Made by a program: the position numbers and the translations under genes. From Massilia psychrophila (lineage in GTDB: Bacteria > Pseudomonadota > Gammaproteobacteria > Burkholderiales > Burkholderiaceae_D), in the NCBI RefSeq assembly GCF_002760665.1, contig NZ_PDOB01000008.1, forward strand, positions 78,295-142,294: DNA of 64,000 nucleotides, read 5' to 3'. The notes beneath the pieces are model-generated. The model made no database searches. It was given only the letters and a program-made list of their open reading frames with translations, and had not been told where the DNA came from. Shown here piece after piece: positions 44,764 to 54,208 of this stretch. How positions within the stretch are numbered: position 1 is the first letter of the stretch; each line of letters begins with the position of its first letter.

Positions 44764-47230
44764 TTCCAAGGTCCGGGTTGATTGATGCCATGCCGGCGTA
44801 ATGCCCCTGGTATTCGTCGCAGCCGTGCTGTTGCAGGAAGTGCAGCTGCTCGGCCGTCTCGACTCCTTCGGCGATCACCCGCAACTTGAGGCTGCGCGCC
44901 ACCGCGATGATGGCCGGGATGATGGCCGCATCGGCCGGATTGCGCGTGATGTCGTCGACAAACGAGCGGTCGATCTTGAGCTTCGTGAGCGAGTAGCGGC
45001 GCAAGGTCGACAGGCTTGAATAGCCGGTGCCGAAATCGTCGACGGTGAGCAGCACGCCGCGCTGGCGCAGCGCGTTGACGGTGGCGATGGTGGCGGCGTC
45101 GCCGGTTTGAATCATGCCTTCGGTGATTTCAAGGTCGAGGAACTGCGGCGCCAGGCCGGCGCTGGCGAGCGCGTCGTCGACGCAGTCAAGCAGCTTGTCG
45201 TGGGTGAACTGGACGCTCGACAGGTTCACCGCCACCACCACCGGACAGCCCTGGTCGCGCCACGCACGCGCCCGCGCGCACGCTTCGCGCAGCACCCATT
45301 CGCCGATCGCCAACATCAGCCCGCAGGCTTCGGCGACCGGGATGAACTGGTCCGGCCGGAGTATGCCGCGCTGTGGGTGGCGCCAGCGGATCAGCGCTTC
45401 GACGCCGATCGTGCGCCCGCTGGTGATGTCGATCTCGGGCTGGTATTCGAGCAGGAACTCGCGGTTCTCGAGCGCCTGGCGCAGCTTGTTTTCCATCTGC
45501 ACCCGCTCGACGACGTGGGCGTTCATCTCGGGGCTGAAAAACTGGAAGGCATTGCGCCCGTTTTGCTTGGCGTGGTACATCGCCACGTCGGCGTGCTTGA
45601 GCAGCGTGTCGACGTCGTCGCCGTCGCTCGGACAAATGCTGATGCCGATCGACGCCGACAACGTCACCTGACGCTGGCCCACCGTCATCGGTTGCGACAC
45701 CGCCTGCATCACGCTGCCGGCGACGTGGGCGGCCTGGTCGGCGCCGCCGATGTCGGCCAGGATCACGACAAATTCGTCGCCGCCCTGGCGGCTGACGGTG
45801 TCGACCCCGCGCACGCAGCGCACCAGGCGCGCCGCCACTTCCTTGAGCACGATGTCGCCAGCCTGGTGGCCGTAGGTGTCGTTGATTGCCTTGAAACGGT
45901 CAAGGTCGAGGAACATTACCGCTACCCTGGTGTGCTGGCGCCGCGCCGTCGCCAGCGCCTGCTGCAGCCGGTCGAGAAACAGCACGCGGTTCGGCAGGTC
46001 GGTCAGGAAGTCGTGCTCGGCCAGGTGGCGGGTCTGCTCCTCGACCTGCTTGCGGTCGGTGATGTCGGACAGGATCGCCATATAACTGGTGATGCGGTTG
46101 GCGCTGTCGTGGATCGCCGTCAGCGCGGCCCACACCGGGAACACCTCGCCGCCGCGGCGCGCGCTGAACACTTCGCCCTCCCAGTGGCCGTGGGCGTCGA
46201 CGTGATCCCGGATCTGCTGGTGAAAAGCCGGCTCGTGCAGGCCGGCGCGCAGGCTCGGCATTTCCTGGCCGATGACGCCCTCCGGTGCATAGCCGGTGAC
46301 GTCGGAAAACGCCCGGTTGACCGCCACCACGCGGTAGCTGCTGTCGAGGATGAGGATGGCGTCGCGGCAGTTCTCGAACACCTGCGCGGCCATCGTCAAG
46401 GTGCGCTCGGTGGCCTTGCGCAGCGAGATGTCGCGGATGACCGCAAACGCCAGGTGCTGGTGGTCGACCGCCACCGACGTCAGCAGCACCTCGGCCCAGA
46501 ACGATTCGCCGGCGCCGCTTTGGTACATCCACTCGTAGCGCTGGTTGCCGTCGCTGAAAGTCCGGGCCGCCAGCGCGGCGTCGCGCACCATCGACGCTTC
46601 GCCGGACGGCTGGACCGGCGGCGAGAAGTCGAGCAGGCTGCGCCCGACCATGGCGTCGTTGCCGTCGCAGCGGAACAGCTGCAACGCAGCCGGGTTGACG
46701 TCGACGATCTCGCGCCCGCGCACCAGTACGATGGCGTCGGTCGAACGTTCGAATAGCTGGCGGAAGTTGGCGCCGGCGTGCAGCAGCACCTGTTCGTCGA
46801 TCTTGCGGCCGGTGATGTCGATCTCCATGCACAGCACCTGCCGGGTTTGGCCGCCGCGGCTGACCGGGAAGTGGCTCGAATAGACCCAGCGCTCGCTGCC
46901 GTCGGGCAGCCGCACGCACCAGTCGCGCGCAAGCGGCGCCTTGCCGGTACGCCAGACCGAGTCGATCACCGCGGCGAACTCGGCCTCACGCTCCGGGTGC
47001 GCCACCAGGCTCGCCAGCGGCCGGCCGACCGCATCGCACGCCGGCACCCCGAACAGCAGGTGGCAGGCGCGGTTCCAGTAGCGCACGATGCCGTTGCGGT
47101 CGCTGCTGTGCACCGCCACGTCGGGCGTCACTTCGACTGCCGCCACGAACCGGTACAGTACTTCCAGCGCCGCCAGCCCCGCTGCGTCCCGATCGTCACT
47201 CGCGTCGCCCTCGGCCCCCATGTCGTTCAC
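44744..47230 (-). CDS. PAS-GGDEF-EAL cyclic di-GMP protein
   Basis: An 828-residue cytoplasmic protein with three PAS domains (YWNRACHLLFG; NFRQLFERSTDAIVLV; YRVVAVNRAFSDVTGY), PAC linkers (MEIDITGRK, ILSDITDRK), a GGDEF domain (MFLDLDRFKAINDTYGHQ, RQGGDEFVVIL) and an EAL domain (GVEALIRWRHP, VAVNLSSVQF, DFGTGYSSLSTLRRY). Both catalytic sites look intact, so it could make and break c-di-GMP. The end is unusual: after DEYQGHYA the usual FSRPLP-type tail is replaced by GMASINPDLGITRRHP, where the gene overlaps its convergent neighbour, perhaps after a frameshift. No membrane segment. Confidence 0.92.
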   Translation of the reverse strand: MNDMGAEGDASDDRDAAGLAALEVLYRFVAAVEVTPDVAVHSSDRNGIVRYWNRACHLLFGVPACDAVGRPLASLVAHPEREAEFAAVIDSVWRTGKAPLARDWCVRLPDGSERWVYSSHFPVSRGGQTRQVLCMEIDITGRKIDEQVLLHAGANFRQLFERSTDAIVLVRGREIVDVNPAALQLFRCDGNDAMVGRSLLDFSPPVQPSGEASMVRDAALAARTFSDGNQRYEWMYQSGAGESFWAEVLLTSVAVDHQHLAFAVIRDISLRKATERTLTMAAQVFENCRDAILILDSSYRVVAVNRAFSDVTGYAPEGVIGQEMPSLRAGLHEPAFHQQIRDHVDAHGHWEGEVFSARRGGEVFPVWAALTAIHDSANRITSYMAILSDITDRKQVEEQTRHLAEHDFLTDLPNRVLFLDRLQQALATARRQHTRVAVMFLDLDRFKAINDTYGHQAGDIVLKEVAARLVRCVRGVDTVSRQGGDEFVVILADIGGADQAAHVAGSVMQAVSQPMTVGQRQVTLSASIGISICPSDGDDVDTLLKHADVAMYHAKQNGRNAFQFFSPEMNAHVVERVQMENKLRQALENREFLLEYQPEIDITSGRTIGVEALIRWRHPQRGILRPDQFIPVAEACGLMLAIGEWVLREACARARAWRDQGCPVVVAVNLSSVQFTHDKLLDCVDDALASAGLAPQFLDLEITEGMIQTGDAATIATVNALRQRGVLLTVDDFGTGYSSLSTLRRYSLTKLKIDRSFVDDITRNPADAAIIPAIIAVARSLKLRVIAEGVETAEQLHFLQQHGCDEYQGHYAGMASINPDLGITRRHP

Positions 47231-47565
47231 TGAACGCTCCTTGTTGCTGTCCGCTGCGCGGCGAAGCCACCATTTTTGCCGATCGCCACCGTGGTGCGCT
47301 TGTTACGGCACAAACGATGCTGGGTGGCTGGTTTTTCCATACGGGAAGTTTTGCGCTTTGTCGGTGTTTTCTGCATTCCGTCGTGCCGAAAGCACTGCCT
47401 GTCGCATTCCAATGGCAGGGCCGCTGGTGTTTTTCTATAGTGACAACATGCGCAAGAGGCTCCATCTCGTCACACAGGCGGAGCCCGGGCGCTCCGCATC
47501 GGCATGCCAGGCTCGACTCAACAACGATTCCACGATTCCACGATTCCACCGCGAAGAACCTCCCC
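47231..47565. other. Divergent intergenic region before the RND operon
   Basis: 335 bases between the EAL protein and the RND adaptor. It includes a short run of CGATTCCA copies at ~47525-47547 (three units) close to the adaptor's start. I find no regulator gene, RNA gene or clear promoter. Confidence 0.4.
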
Positions 47566-48813
47566 ATGAAAATCGACACCTTGCCGTTGGTCCAGCCCCA
47601 GCCTACCGTGCGCCGGCGTCGCTGGAGCAAGCCTGCCACCATCCTGCTGATCGGGGCGCTGACCGGCGGCGGCTGGGTTTTCCTGCAGAAATCGACGGCC
47701 AACGCGAATCCACCCAATGCGGCCAAGACGGCGCAAGCCAGCGAAGGCAAGGATGGCGCGCCGAAGGTCGACGTCTATGAACTGTCGAGCGGCGACGTCG
47801 CCGCCGTCGAAGCGCGCGAACTGCGGCTCGCCTTGCCGCTGGCCGGCTCGCTGGCGCCGCTCGACCAGGCCACCGTCAAGTCGAAGGTGTCGGGCGTGGT
47901 ACTGGCGACAATGGTGCAGGAAGGCATGAGCGTAGCGGCCGGCCAGGTCATCGCCCGGCTCGATGCGGCCGATCAGCGCGCCCGCGTGGCCCAGCAGCAG
48001 GCCGCGCTCGACGAAGCCAACGCCCGCCTGTCGCTGGCGAAGAAAAACAACGCCAACAGCGGCGCGCTGCTCAAGCAGAATTACATCTCGCAAAATGCGT
48101 TCGACACGACGCAAAACAGCGTCGAACTGGCACACGCCAGCGTCGAGGCGATGGCCGCCCAACTCGAACTGGCGCAGCTCGCTTTGGCCGACACGACCAT
48201 CCGCGCGCCATTGGCCGGCGTCATCAGCAAGCGCCATGTGCAGGCCGGCGAAAAGCTTGCGCCCGACATGCCGGCCTTCACCATCGTCAACCTGCGCCAG
48301 CTGACACTCGAAGCGCAGGTGCCGGCCTCGGAAGTGCCGCGCGTTAAAATCGGCCAGGAAGTGCAGTTCAGGGTGGACGGCTTCGCCGGACGCGCTTTTG
48401 CCGGCAAGGTGGCGCGCATCAGCCCAACCGCCGAAGCGGGCTCGCGCTCGATGCTGGTGTATGTCAGCGTCGATAACAGCGATGCGGCCCTGCGCGGCGG
48501 CATGTTCGCAAAAGGCACCATCACGACCGAAAAATCCGCCGTGGCGCCCCTGGTGCCGCTGGCCGCCATACGTACCGAGCAGGGCCGGCAAGTGGTTTAT
48601 ACGATCGAAGCGAACAAGGTGGTGGCCCAGCCGGTAACCCTCGGCATGCGTAGCGAGGACGAGGGACTGGCGCAAGTGACGTCGGGCCTCCACCAGGGCG
48701 CCAGCGTGATCGTCGCCCGGCTGGACGGCGTCAAGCCGGGCAGCAAGGTACGCGTCGTGACTATCCCCACGGTTCCCACGGTGGCCGCAGCGACGCCGCC
48801 GGTCAAGGGATAA
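47566..48813 (+). CDS. RND efflux periplasmic adaptor (membrane fusion protein)
   Basis: A 415-residue protein with an N-terminal transmembrane anchor (PATILLIGALTGGGWVFLQ) instead of a lipoprotein signal, a lipoyl half-domain (ELRLALPLAGSLAPLDQATV), a coiled-coil hairpin (residues ~130-190, ARVAQQQAALDEANARLSLA), the second lipoyl part (TTIRAPLAGVISKRHVQAGE) and beta-barrel/MP domains. It links the pump to an outer membrane channel. The RND gene follows after 3 bases. No outer membrane factor gene lies in this window. Confidence 0.92.
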   Translation: MKIDTLPLVQPQPTVRRRRWSKPATILLIGALTGGGWVFLQKSTANANPPNAAKTAQASEGKDGAPKVDVYELSSGDVAAVEARELRLALPLAGSLAPLDQATVKSKVSGVVLATMVQEGMSVAAGQVIARLDAADQRARVAQQQAALDEANARLSLAKKNNANSGALLKQNYISQNAFDTTQNSVELAHASVEAMAAQLELAQLALADTTIRAPLAGVISKRHVQAGEKLAPDMPAFTIVNLRQLTLEAQVPASEVPRVKIGQEVQFRVDGFAGRAFAGKVARISPTAEAGSRSMLVYVSVDNSDAALRGGMFAKGTITTEKSAVAPLVPLAAIRTEQGRQVVYTIEANKVVAQPVTLGMRSEDEGLAQVTSGLHQGASVIVARLDGVKPGSKVRVVTIPTVPTVAAATPPVKG

Positions 48814-48816
48814 GCC

Positions 48817-51800
48817 ATGTGGATCACTAAAACCAGTATCAAGAACCCGGTGTTTGCCACCATGATCATGGTGGGGCTGATGGTGCTCGGCCTGTTTTCG
48901 TACCGCAGCCTCAGCCTCGAGAGCATGCCCAACGTCGACATCCCGTTCGCCTGGGTCGAGGTGCAGTATCCCGGCGCCTCGCCCGAGCAGGTCGAGAACG
49001 ACATCACCCGCCCGCTGGAGGATGCGATCAATGCGGTGAGCGGCATCAAGAGCATCCGCAGCAATTCGTGGGAAGGCCGGGCCGGCGTCTCGCTTGAATT
49101 CCAGCTCAGCACCAACGTCGACAAGGCGATGCAGCAAGTGCGCGACAATATTGCCCGCGTGCGGCCCGGCTTTCCGAAGGAAGCGAAGGAGCCGTTCATC
49201 ATCCGCGCCGAAGGCGACAATTCCCAGCCGATCGTCGAGCTGGCATTGACCTCGAGCACCCGCAGCCTGCGCGAACTGTCGACCCTGACCGAACAGGTGA
49301 TCACCAAGCGGCTGCAAGGCGTCTCGGGGGTCGGCCAGGTGCGCGTCAACGGCAAGACCAACCGCCAGATCCTGGTCGACCTGAAACCGGAACAACTGCA
49401 AAGCCAGAACATCGGCGTCGACGAAGTGCTGCGGGCGATCCAGAGCACCAACGCCAATCTCCCAGCCGGCAACATCAGCTACGGCGCCAGCGAACGCCTG
49501 GTGCGCATCGAAGGCAAGATGAAGTCGGCGCGCGACTTCAACCGCATCATCGTGGCGCGCCGCGCGGGCGGCCCGGTCTACCTCGACCAGGTGGCGACCA
49601 TCGTCGACGGCGAGCAGGAGGAAACCTCGGTCTCGCGCATCAACGGGGCGCGTGCAATTTCGCTCGAGATCACCAAGGTGCAAGGCGCCAACGTGGTCGA
49701 AGTCGGCACCGGCGTCATGAAGGTGGTGGCGGCGATGAAGCAGGAATTTCCAGCCGATATCGAACTCAAGGTCATGGAGAACCAGGCCGAGCGCGTCCAG
49801 AGCCAGCTCGACAACGTTAAGAAAACCATCATCGAAGGCGCCGTGCTGACGATGCTGATCGTGTTCCTGTTCCTGCACTCGTGGCGCAGCACCATCATCA
49901 CCGGATTGACCCTGCCGATTTCGGTGCTGGCCAGTTTCATCGCCATGAAGTGCTTCGGCTTCACGCTCAATTTTTTGACCCTGATGGCGCTGTCGCTGTG
50001 CATTGGCCTGCTGATCGACGACGCCATCGTGGTGCGCGAAAACATCGTGCGCCACATCGGCATGGGCAAGAGCCACCTGCGCGCGGCCTACGACGGCACC
50101 AACGAAATCGGTCTCGCCGTGATGGCGACGACGTTCGCCATCGTCGCCGTGTTCGTGCCGATCGCCTTCATGGAAGGCATCATCAGCCGCTTTTTCCTGC
50201 AGTTCGGCATTACGGTGGCGGTGGCGGTGCTGGTGTCGCTGTTCGTCAGCTTCACGCTCGACCCGATGCTGTCGTCGGTGTGGCCGGACCCGGTCAAGGA
50301 CCGCTTCAAGTATGTACCGATGCTCGGGCGCCTGATGGAACACATCGAGCACGGCATCGACCGCGTGCACGGCTGGTACGGCAAGGTGCTCGCTGCGGCG
50401 CTGGCCTGGCGCAAGTCGACCCTGGCGCTGGCGCTGGCGCTGTTCATCGGCAGCCTGGCCCTGATTCCGCTGATCGGCGCCGAGATGATGCCGGAAACGG
50501 ACAACGGTTACGTCCAGCTGCGCTTCAAGACCCCGGTCGGCTCCAGTCTTGCCTATACCGACTTGAAGGTGAAACAGCTCGAAGCGGCGCTGGCCGACTT
50601 CAAGGGCGAGATCGACAGCGTGTCGACGACGGTCGGCACCTATGACGGGCGCAACACGGCGCAGATCAACCTCGAGCTGACGGACGCGCACCAGGTCAAG
50701 CGGCGCTCGCAGCAGCAGCTCGAAAAGCTGATCCGCGAACGGCTGCAGTCGATCGCCGGCATCACCATGTCGGTCGGCCAACGGCCGATCTTCATCGCCA
50801 TCCTCGGCCAGGACGAAGCCAAGCTCGATGCGGTGGCGCGCAAGCTGATGGACAAGATCCGCGCCATCAAGGGCGTCGCCGACATCGAGTACAGCCAGGA
50901 AGGCGCCAATCCGGCCACCATCGTCAAGATCAACAACGAGCTGGCCAGCGACCTCGGCGTGTCGGTGCAGCAGGTCGGCGCCGCGCTGCGCCCGTTCGTC
51001 GCGGGTGACCAGATCAGCCGCTGGCTGGCGCCGGACGGCCAGAACTACGACGTCAACGTGCAGTTGCCGAAGTCAAGCCGGCAAAAAGTCGCCGACCTGG
51101 CCGACCTGTCGGTGGCGTCTGCCAAGCGCGACGCCGCCGGCAATCCGGTGATGGTGCCGCTGCGCCAGATAGTCGAGTTCGTGCCGTCGACCAGCCCGCA
51201 AGTGCTCAAACGCCAGGCGCTCGAGCGGCGGGTGGCGGTCTACGCCGGCATCGAGGGCCGGCCCAATGGCGACGTCAACAGCGACGTGCAGAAGGCGATG
51301 AAAACCATCGCGCTGCCGGAAGGCGTGCGTTTCGACGTCGGCGGCGAGGCCGAACGGATGGCCGAGACCATGGCCGGCTTCGTCGCCGCGATCGTGATTG
51401 CCATCGTCTTCATTTACCTGGTGCTGGCGTCGCAGTTCGGCAGCTTCCTGCAGCCGGTGGCGATCATGGTATCGCTGCCGCTGTCGATGATCGGCGTGCT
51501 GCTGGCGCTGCTGGCGACCGGCAGCACGCTGAACATTTTTTCGGTGATCGGCATCGTCATGCTGATGGGACTGGTGACCAAGAACGCGATTTTGCTGGTC
51601 GACTTCACCAATCAAGCCCAGCGCGAAGGCAAGCAGCAATTCGCCGCGATCCTCGAGGCTGGCCAAGTGCGGCTGCGGCCGATCCTGATGACGACGCTGG
51701 CGATGATCTTCGGCATGCTGCCGGTGGCAATCGGCATGGGCGACGGCGGCGAGCAGCAGGCGCCGATGGGCCGCGCCGTGATCGGCGGCGTGATCACCTC

Positions 51801-51942
51801 GACCTTGCTGACGTTGGTGGTGGTGCCGGTGGCGTATTCTTACCTCGACAGCCTGGGCAAGCGCGCGGTGCGCTGGTTCAAGCGGGGGCAGGGAGCGGAC
51901 CCGGTCGCTGCGGCGCGCGACAAGGATCTGGAAGTGGCTTGA
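48817..51942 (+). CDS. RND efflux transporter permease (HAE/MdtC-like)
   Basis: A 1041-residue inner membrane pump: first helix KNPVFATMIMVGLMVLGLFS, porter domains (PGASPEQVENDITRPLEDAI; QVRVNGKTNRQILVDL), central helices with the proton relay LLIDDAIVVRENIVRH (two Asp in helix 4), and repeated second-half helices (IGIVMLMGLVTKNAILLVDF with Lys, PMGRAVIGGVITSTLLTL). All 12 helices appear present. It would export drugs or lipophilic compounds with its adaptor. It is more like the MdtB/MdtC branch than AcrB, but I cannot fix the substrate. Confidence 0.93.
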   Translation: MWITKTSIKNPVFATMIMVGLMVLGLFSYRSLSLESMPNVDIPFAWVEVQYPGASPEQVENDITRPLEDAINAVSGIKSIRSNSWEGRAGVSLEFQLSTNVDKAMQQVRDNIARVRPGFPKEAKEPFIIRAEGDNSQPIVELALTSSTRSLRELSTLTEQVITKRLQGVSGVGQVRVNGKTNRQILVDLKPEQLQSQNIGVDEVLRAIQSTNANLPAGNISYGASERLVRIEGKMKSARDFNRIIVARRAGGPVYLDQVATIVDGEQEETSVSRINGARAISLEITKVQGANVVEVGTGVMKVVAAMKQEFPADIELKVMENQAERVQSQLDNVKKTIIEGAVLTMLIVFLFLHSWRSTIITGLTLPISVLASFIAMKCFGFTLNFLTLMALSLCIGLLIDDAIVVRENIVRHIGMGKSHLRAAYDGTNEIGLAVMATTFAIVAVFVPIAFMEGIISRFFLQFGITVAVAVLVSLFVSFTLDPMLSSVWPDPVKDRFKYVPMLGRLMEHIEHGIDRVHGWYGKVLAAALAWRKSTLALALALFIGSLALIPLIGAEMMPETDNGYVQLRFKTPVGSSLAYTDLKVKQLEAALADFKGEIDSVSTTVGTYDGRNTAQINLELTDAHQVKRRSQQQLEKLIRERLQSIAGITMSVGQRPIFIAILGQDEAKLDAVARKLMDKIRAIKGVADIEYSQEGANPATIVKINNELASDLGVSVQQVGAALRPFVAGDQISRWLAPDGQNYDVNVQLPKSSRQKVADLADLSVASAKRDAAGNPVMVPLRQIVEFVPSTSPQVLKRQALERRVAVYAGIEGRPNGDVNSDVQKAMKTIALPEGVRFDVGGEAERMAETMAGFVAAIVIAIVFIYLVLASQFGSFLQPVAIMVSLPLSMIGVLLALLATGSTLNIFSVIGIVMLMGLVTKNAILLVDFTNQAQREGKQQFAAILEAGQVRLRPILMTTLAMIFGMLPVAIGMGDGGEQQAPMGRAVIGGVITSTLLTLVVVPVAYSYLDSLGKRAVRWFKRGQGADPVAAARDKDLEVA

Positions 51943-51972
51943 TGTGTGGCGCGGCTCAGGACGGCCGCGACA

Positions 51973-52014
51973 GGGGTCAGACCCCGGTTCTTGTTTTAGA
52001 GGGTCTAACCCCGG
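51973..52014. repeat. Palindromic GGGGTCAGACCCC-type element
   Basis: GGGGTCAGACCCC (51973-51985) is a hairpin, and a related AGGGTCTAACCCC (52000-52012) follows 15 bases later in inverted form. The pair resembles small dispersed repeats common in Burkholderiales genomes. It sits just after the RND gene. Confidence 0.7.
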
Positions 52015-52066
52015 TTAAGTTGGAGCCTGCCAGGCACCCCCAACAAAAACGCCGGATCTGGCCCCG

Positions 52067-52085
52067 CCGGCTCAGGCCGGGTTTT
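52067..52085 (+). terminator. Possible terminator after the RND gene
   Basis: CCGGC-TCAG-GCCGG followed by GTTTTG. The five-base stem and short T run make it weak. It overlaps the end of the minus-strand small gene. Confidence 0.4.
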
Positions 52086-52251
52086 GTGCTTCTGGCGCTG
52101 CAGCTTCGGTGTCGTCGTCCTGCTCGACCGTCTCGCCTGCTTCGCCCGGGGTGGACTTCGCTTCCAGCTTGCGCTTGGCTTTTTCGTCCGCCTTTTTCTT
52201 TTTCTCTAATTCCCGTTGCCGCTTTTCGTACGAAAAATTGGTTTTAGCCAT
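52072..52251 (-). CDS. Short highly charged conserved protein
   Basis: A 59-residue protein: MAKTNFSYEKRQRELEKKKK, then ADEKAKRKLEAKSTPGE and an acidic tail (VEQDDDTEAAAPEAQNPA). The first half is a strongly basic helix, the second acidic and disordered. A Shine-Dalgarno (AGAGGTG) lies 4 bases before the ATG. Proteins with this beginning occur widely in Burkholderiales without known function. Likely nucleic acid or ribosome associated, but that is a guess. Confidence 0.75.
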   Translation of the reverse strand: MAKTNFSYEKRQRELEKKKKADEKAKRKLEAKSTPGEAGETVEQDDDTEAAAPEAQNPA

Positions 52252-52328
52252 GAATCACCTCTTGAATTATCTGTATAGAAAGGAATGCCGTCTCCACATT
52301 ATGACGCATTATGCCGGCCGCATTTGAA

Positions 52329-53285
52329 TTAACCACGTGGATGATGCTCGGCGTGCAAGCGTTTCAGGCGCTCGCGCGCAACATGGGTGTAGATCTGGGT
52401 AGTCGAGATGTCCGCATGTCCAAGTAACAGCTGCACCACCCGCAGATCGGCACCGTGGTTGAGCAAGTGGGTGGCAAACGCGTGGCGCAGCGTATGCGGC
52501 GACAACGGCCCGCTAAGCGCCGCCGCGGCCGCGTGCTTCTTGATCAATACCCAAAACATCTGGCGCGTCATCGCAGCGCCGCGCGCGGTGACGAACAAGG
52601 CGTCGTCGATCTGGCCGTCGAGGATGATTGGGCGTGCTTCGAGCAGGTAACGCTCGATCCAGCGCCGCGCTTCCTCGCCAAACGGCACCAGGCGCGTCTT
52701 GCTGCCCTTGCCGGTGACGCGCAGCACGCCATCGTTCAGGTTCAGCTCCACCAGCTTCAAGCTCACCAGTTCGGACACCCGCAGCCCGCTCGCATACATC
52801 AATTCGAGCATGGTGCGCTCGCGCAGGCCCAGTGGCGTGGCGACGTCGGGCGCGCCCAGCAAGGCTTCGACCTGCCCCTCGGTCAGCGTGTGGACAAAGC
52901 GGTCCGGCTGCCTGGCCGAGGCCATTTTCAGGCAAGGGTCGAGCGCTACCTGTTTCTGGCGCAGCGCCAGCTGGTAAAAGCGCTTGAGCACCGACAGCCG
53001 GCGGTTGGCCGAACTCGGCTTCGACTCGGCATGGCGCTCGGCGAAATAGGCGGCCAGGTCATGCGGCTGCACTTGGTACAGGCTGGCGCAGTCGGGCCGG
53101 CGCACTTGCAGCCAGCGGGCAAACAGGCGCATGTCGCGGCGGTAGGCGTCGAGCGAATTTTTCGCCAGTCCACCTTCCAGCCACAGATTGTCGCAAAACT
53201 CGTCGATCAGGGCGAGGTTGCCGGCCGACGGTGGCGCGCAATCAAGCAGATGCGCGGTGTCGTCCGCAGTGACATGCCGCGTCAC
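52329..53285 (-). CDS. xerD: Site-specific tyrosine recombinase XerD
   Basis: A 318-residue recombinase. N-terminal SAM-like domain (IDEFCDNLWLEGGLAKNSLDAY, with the usual core-binding helix), then the catalytic domain with Arg169 (ASGLRVSELVSL), Lys193 (VTGKGSKTRLVPFG), His264 and Arg267 (SPHTLRHAFATHLL), His290 (LLGHADISTTQ) and the nucleophile Tyr299 (QIYTHV). With XerC it resolves chromosome dimers at dif. GTG 53285 is taken as start because it overlaps the ogt stop as GTGA; ATG 53309 in frame is an alternative. Second gene of the ogt-xerD unit. Confidence 0.93.
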   Translation of the reverse strand: MTRHVTADDTAHLLDCAPPSAGNLALIDEFCDNLWLEGGLAKNSLDAYRRDMRLFARWLQVRRPDCASLYQVQPHDLAAYFAERHAESKPSSANRRLSVLKRFYQLALRQKQVALDPCLKMASARQPDRFVHTLTEGQVEALLGAPDVATPLGLRERTMLELMYASGLRVSELVSLKLVELNLNDGVLRVTGKGSKTRLVPFGEEARRWIERYLLEARPIILDGQIDDALFVTARGAAMTRQMFWVLIKKHAAAAALSGPLSPHTLRHAFATHLLNHGADLRVVQLLLGHADISTTQIYTHVARERLKRLHAEHHPRG

Positions 53286-53824
53286 GCCCACATCGCCTGC
53301 TGCTGCCATGGCGTGCCGCCAAGAGTGGCGCCCTCGTGGCTCAGCAGCCAGCGTTTGACGCCCAGGTGGAAACCGTGTTCGTCGTCCTGGTTCGAAAACC
53401 CGCCCAGCCCGGCGGCGGCGGTGACCCGATGACACGGGATCACCAGCGGAAACCAGTTGGCGCCGCAGGCCTGGCCCACCGCGCGCGGCGCCGAGCCGAT
53501 GTGGCTGGCCACCTGGCCGTAGGTACGTACGCTGCCGCGCGGGATGGCGGAGATCGCCGCCCACACCCGCCGCCGGAACAGGCTGCCGACGTCGGGCAGC
53601 GGCAGGTTGAAGACGAAATCGGGGTCAGCCAAGTAGCGCACGACTTGCTGGCAAGCTGCGTCCGCCACGCCATCGGTGGCGTCTTTTTCACTAAAATGGG
53701 GCGGCAGGTAAACCAGTTCGCGCAGCTGCCCCGCTTCGGTGCGAATGCCGATGGCGCCGAACGGCGCGGCGACGATGGCGCTGAAAATGACGTGGCCTTG
53801 CGGCAGGGGAGTCGGCGGTTGCAT
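53282..53824 (-). CDS. ogt: Methylated-DNA-protein cysteine methyltransferase
   Basis: A 180-residue O6-alkylguanine repair protein. The nucleophile is Cys131 in the motif VIPCHRV; the helix-turn-helix Arg finger (GSVRTYGQVASHIGSAPRAVG), and FSNQDDEHGFHLGVKRWLLSHEGA (here cited as GGFS and KRWLLSHEGA) complete the family pattern. The N-terminal ribonuclease-like part is short. It removes alkyl groups from guanine in a suicide reaction. It precedes xerD with a 4-base overlap. Confidence 0.94.
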   Translation of the reverse strand: MQPPTPLPQGHVIFSAIVAAPFGAIGIRTEAGQLRELVYLPPHFSEKDATDGVADAACQQVVRYLADPDFVFNLPLPDVGSLFRRRVWAAISAIPRGSVRTYGQVASHIGSAPRAVGQACGANWFPLVIPCHRVTAAAGLGGFSNQDDEHGFHLGVKRWLLSHEGATLGGTPWQQQAMWA

Positions 53825-53875
53825 GAAGCCAGTTTAACATCCGGCGTGAAACGCCAGCAGCCGGCATATGCCACG

Positions 53876-53901
53876 AAAAAAAGCGCACCCTGAGGTGCGC
53901 T
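53876..53901 (-). terminator. Rho-independent terminator (minus strand)
   Basis: On the minus strand AGCGCACC/GGTGCGCT with a 4-base loop is followed by T7. The nearest minus-strand gene, the TRAP binding protein, ends ~300 bases earlier, so it ends that transcript or a small RNA in between. Confidence 0.9.
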
Positions 53902-54208
53902 CCAAATTCGTTCACGTTTCCGGTCGTTTGGACATGCCAACGACATTCTGTAAAACGTGTGTCTCCTCGATATTTCTCCGGTATGGACTACCGTGCTTTT
54001 ATCACTACTCCCCAAACTTGCAAATTCGTCGTTCGGCTTGCACCATCGTGGTGCCCGGGAAGGTGCCAATCATAACGCATCTGCATTCCTGATGTATGGT
54101 TTTTTTTACATGGCCGTTGGATTTATTTCACTGTTTAAACAATTTTGCTCAATTTGTGCTGGAAACGTATACGGCGGCAGGATGGTGCGCACACGGCTTG
54201 TTTCGGGC
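53902..54208 (-). other. Non-coding stretch ending in a strong terminator; possible small RNA
   Basis: 307 bases between the TRAP gene and the terminator. The minus strand contains a GCACC-ACGAT-GGTGC hairpin (near 54040) and no credible reading frame. It is either a long 3' untranslated region or a small RNA gene; no Rfam family was recognised by eye. Confidence 0.35.

Noticed and set aside
47518..50781. 1087-codon minus-strand reading frame
   Set aside because: Antisense of the RND adaptor and pump genes; His/Asp/Arg-rich shadow composition.
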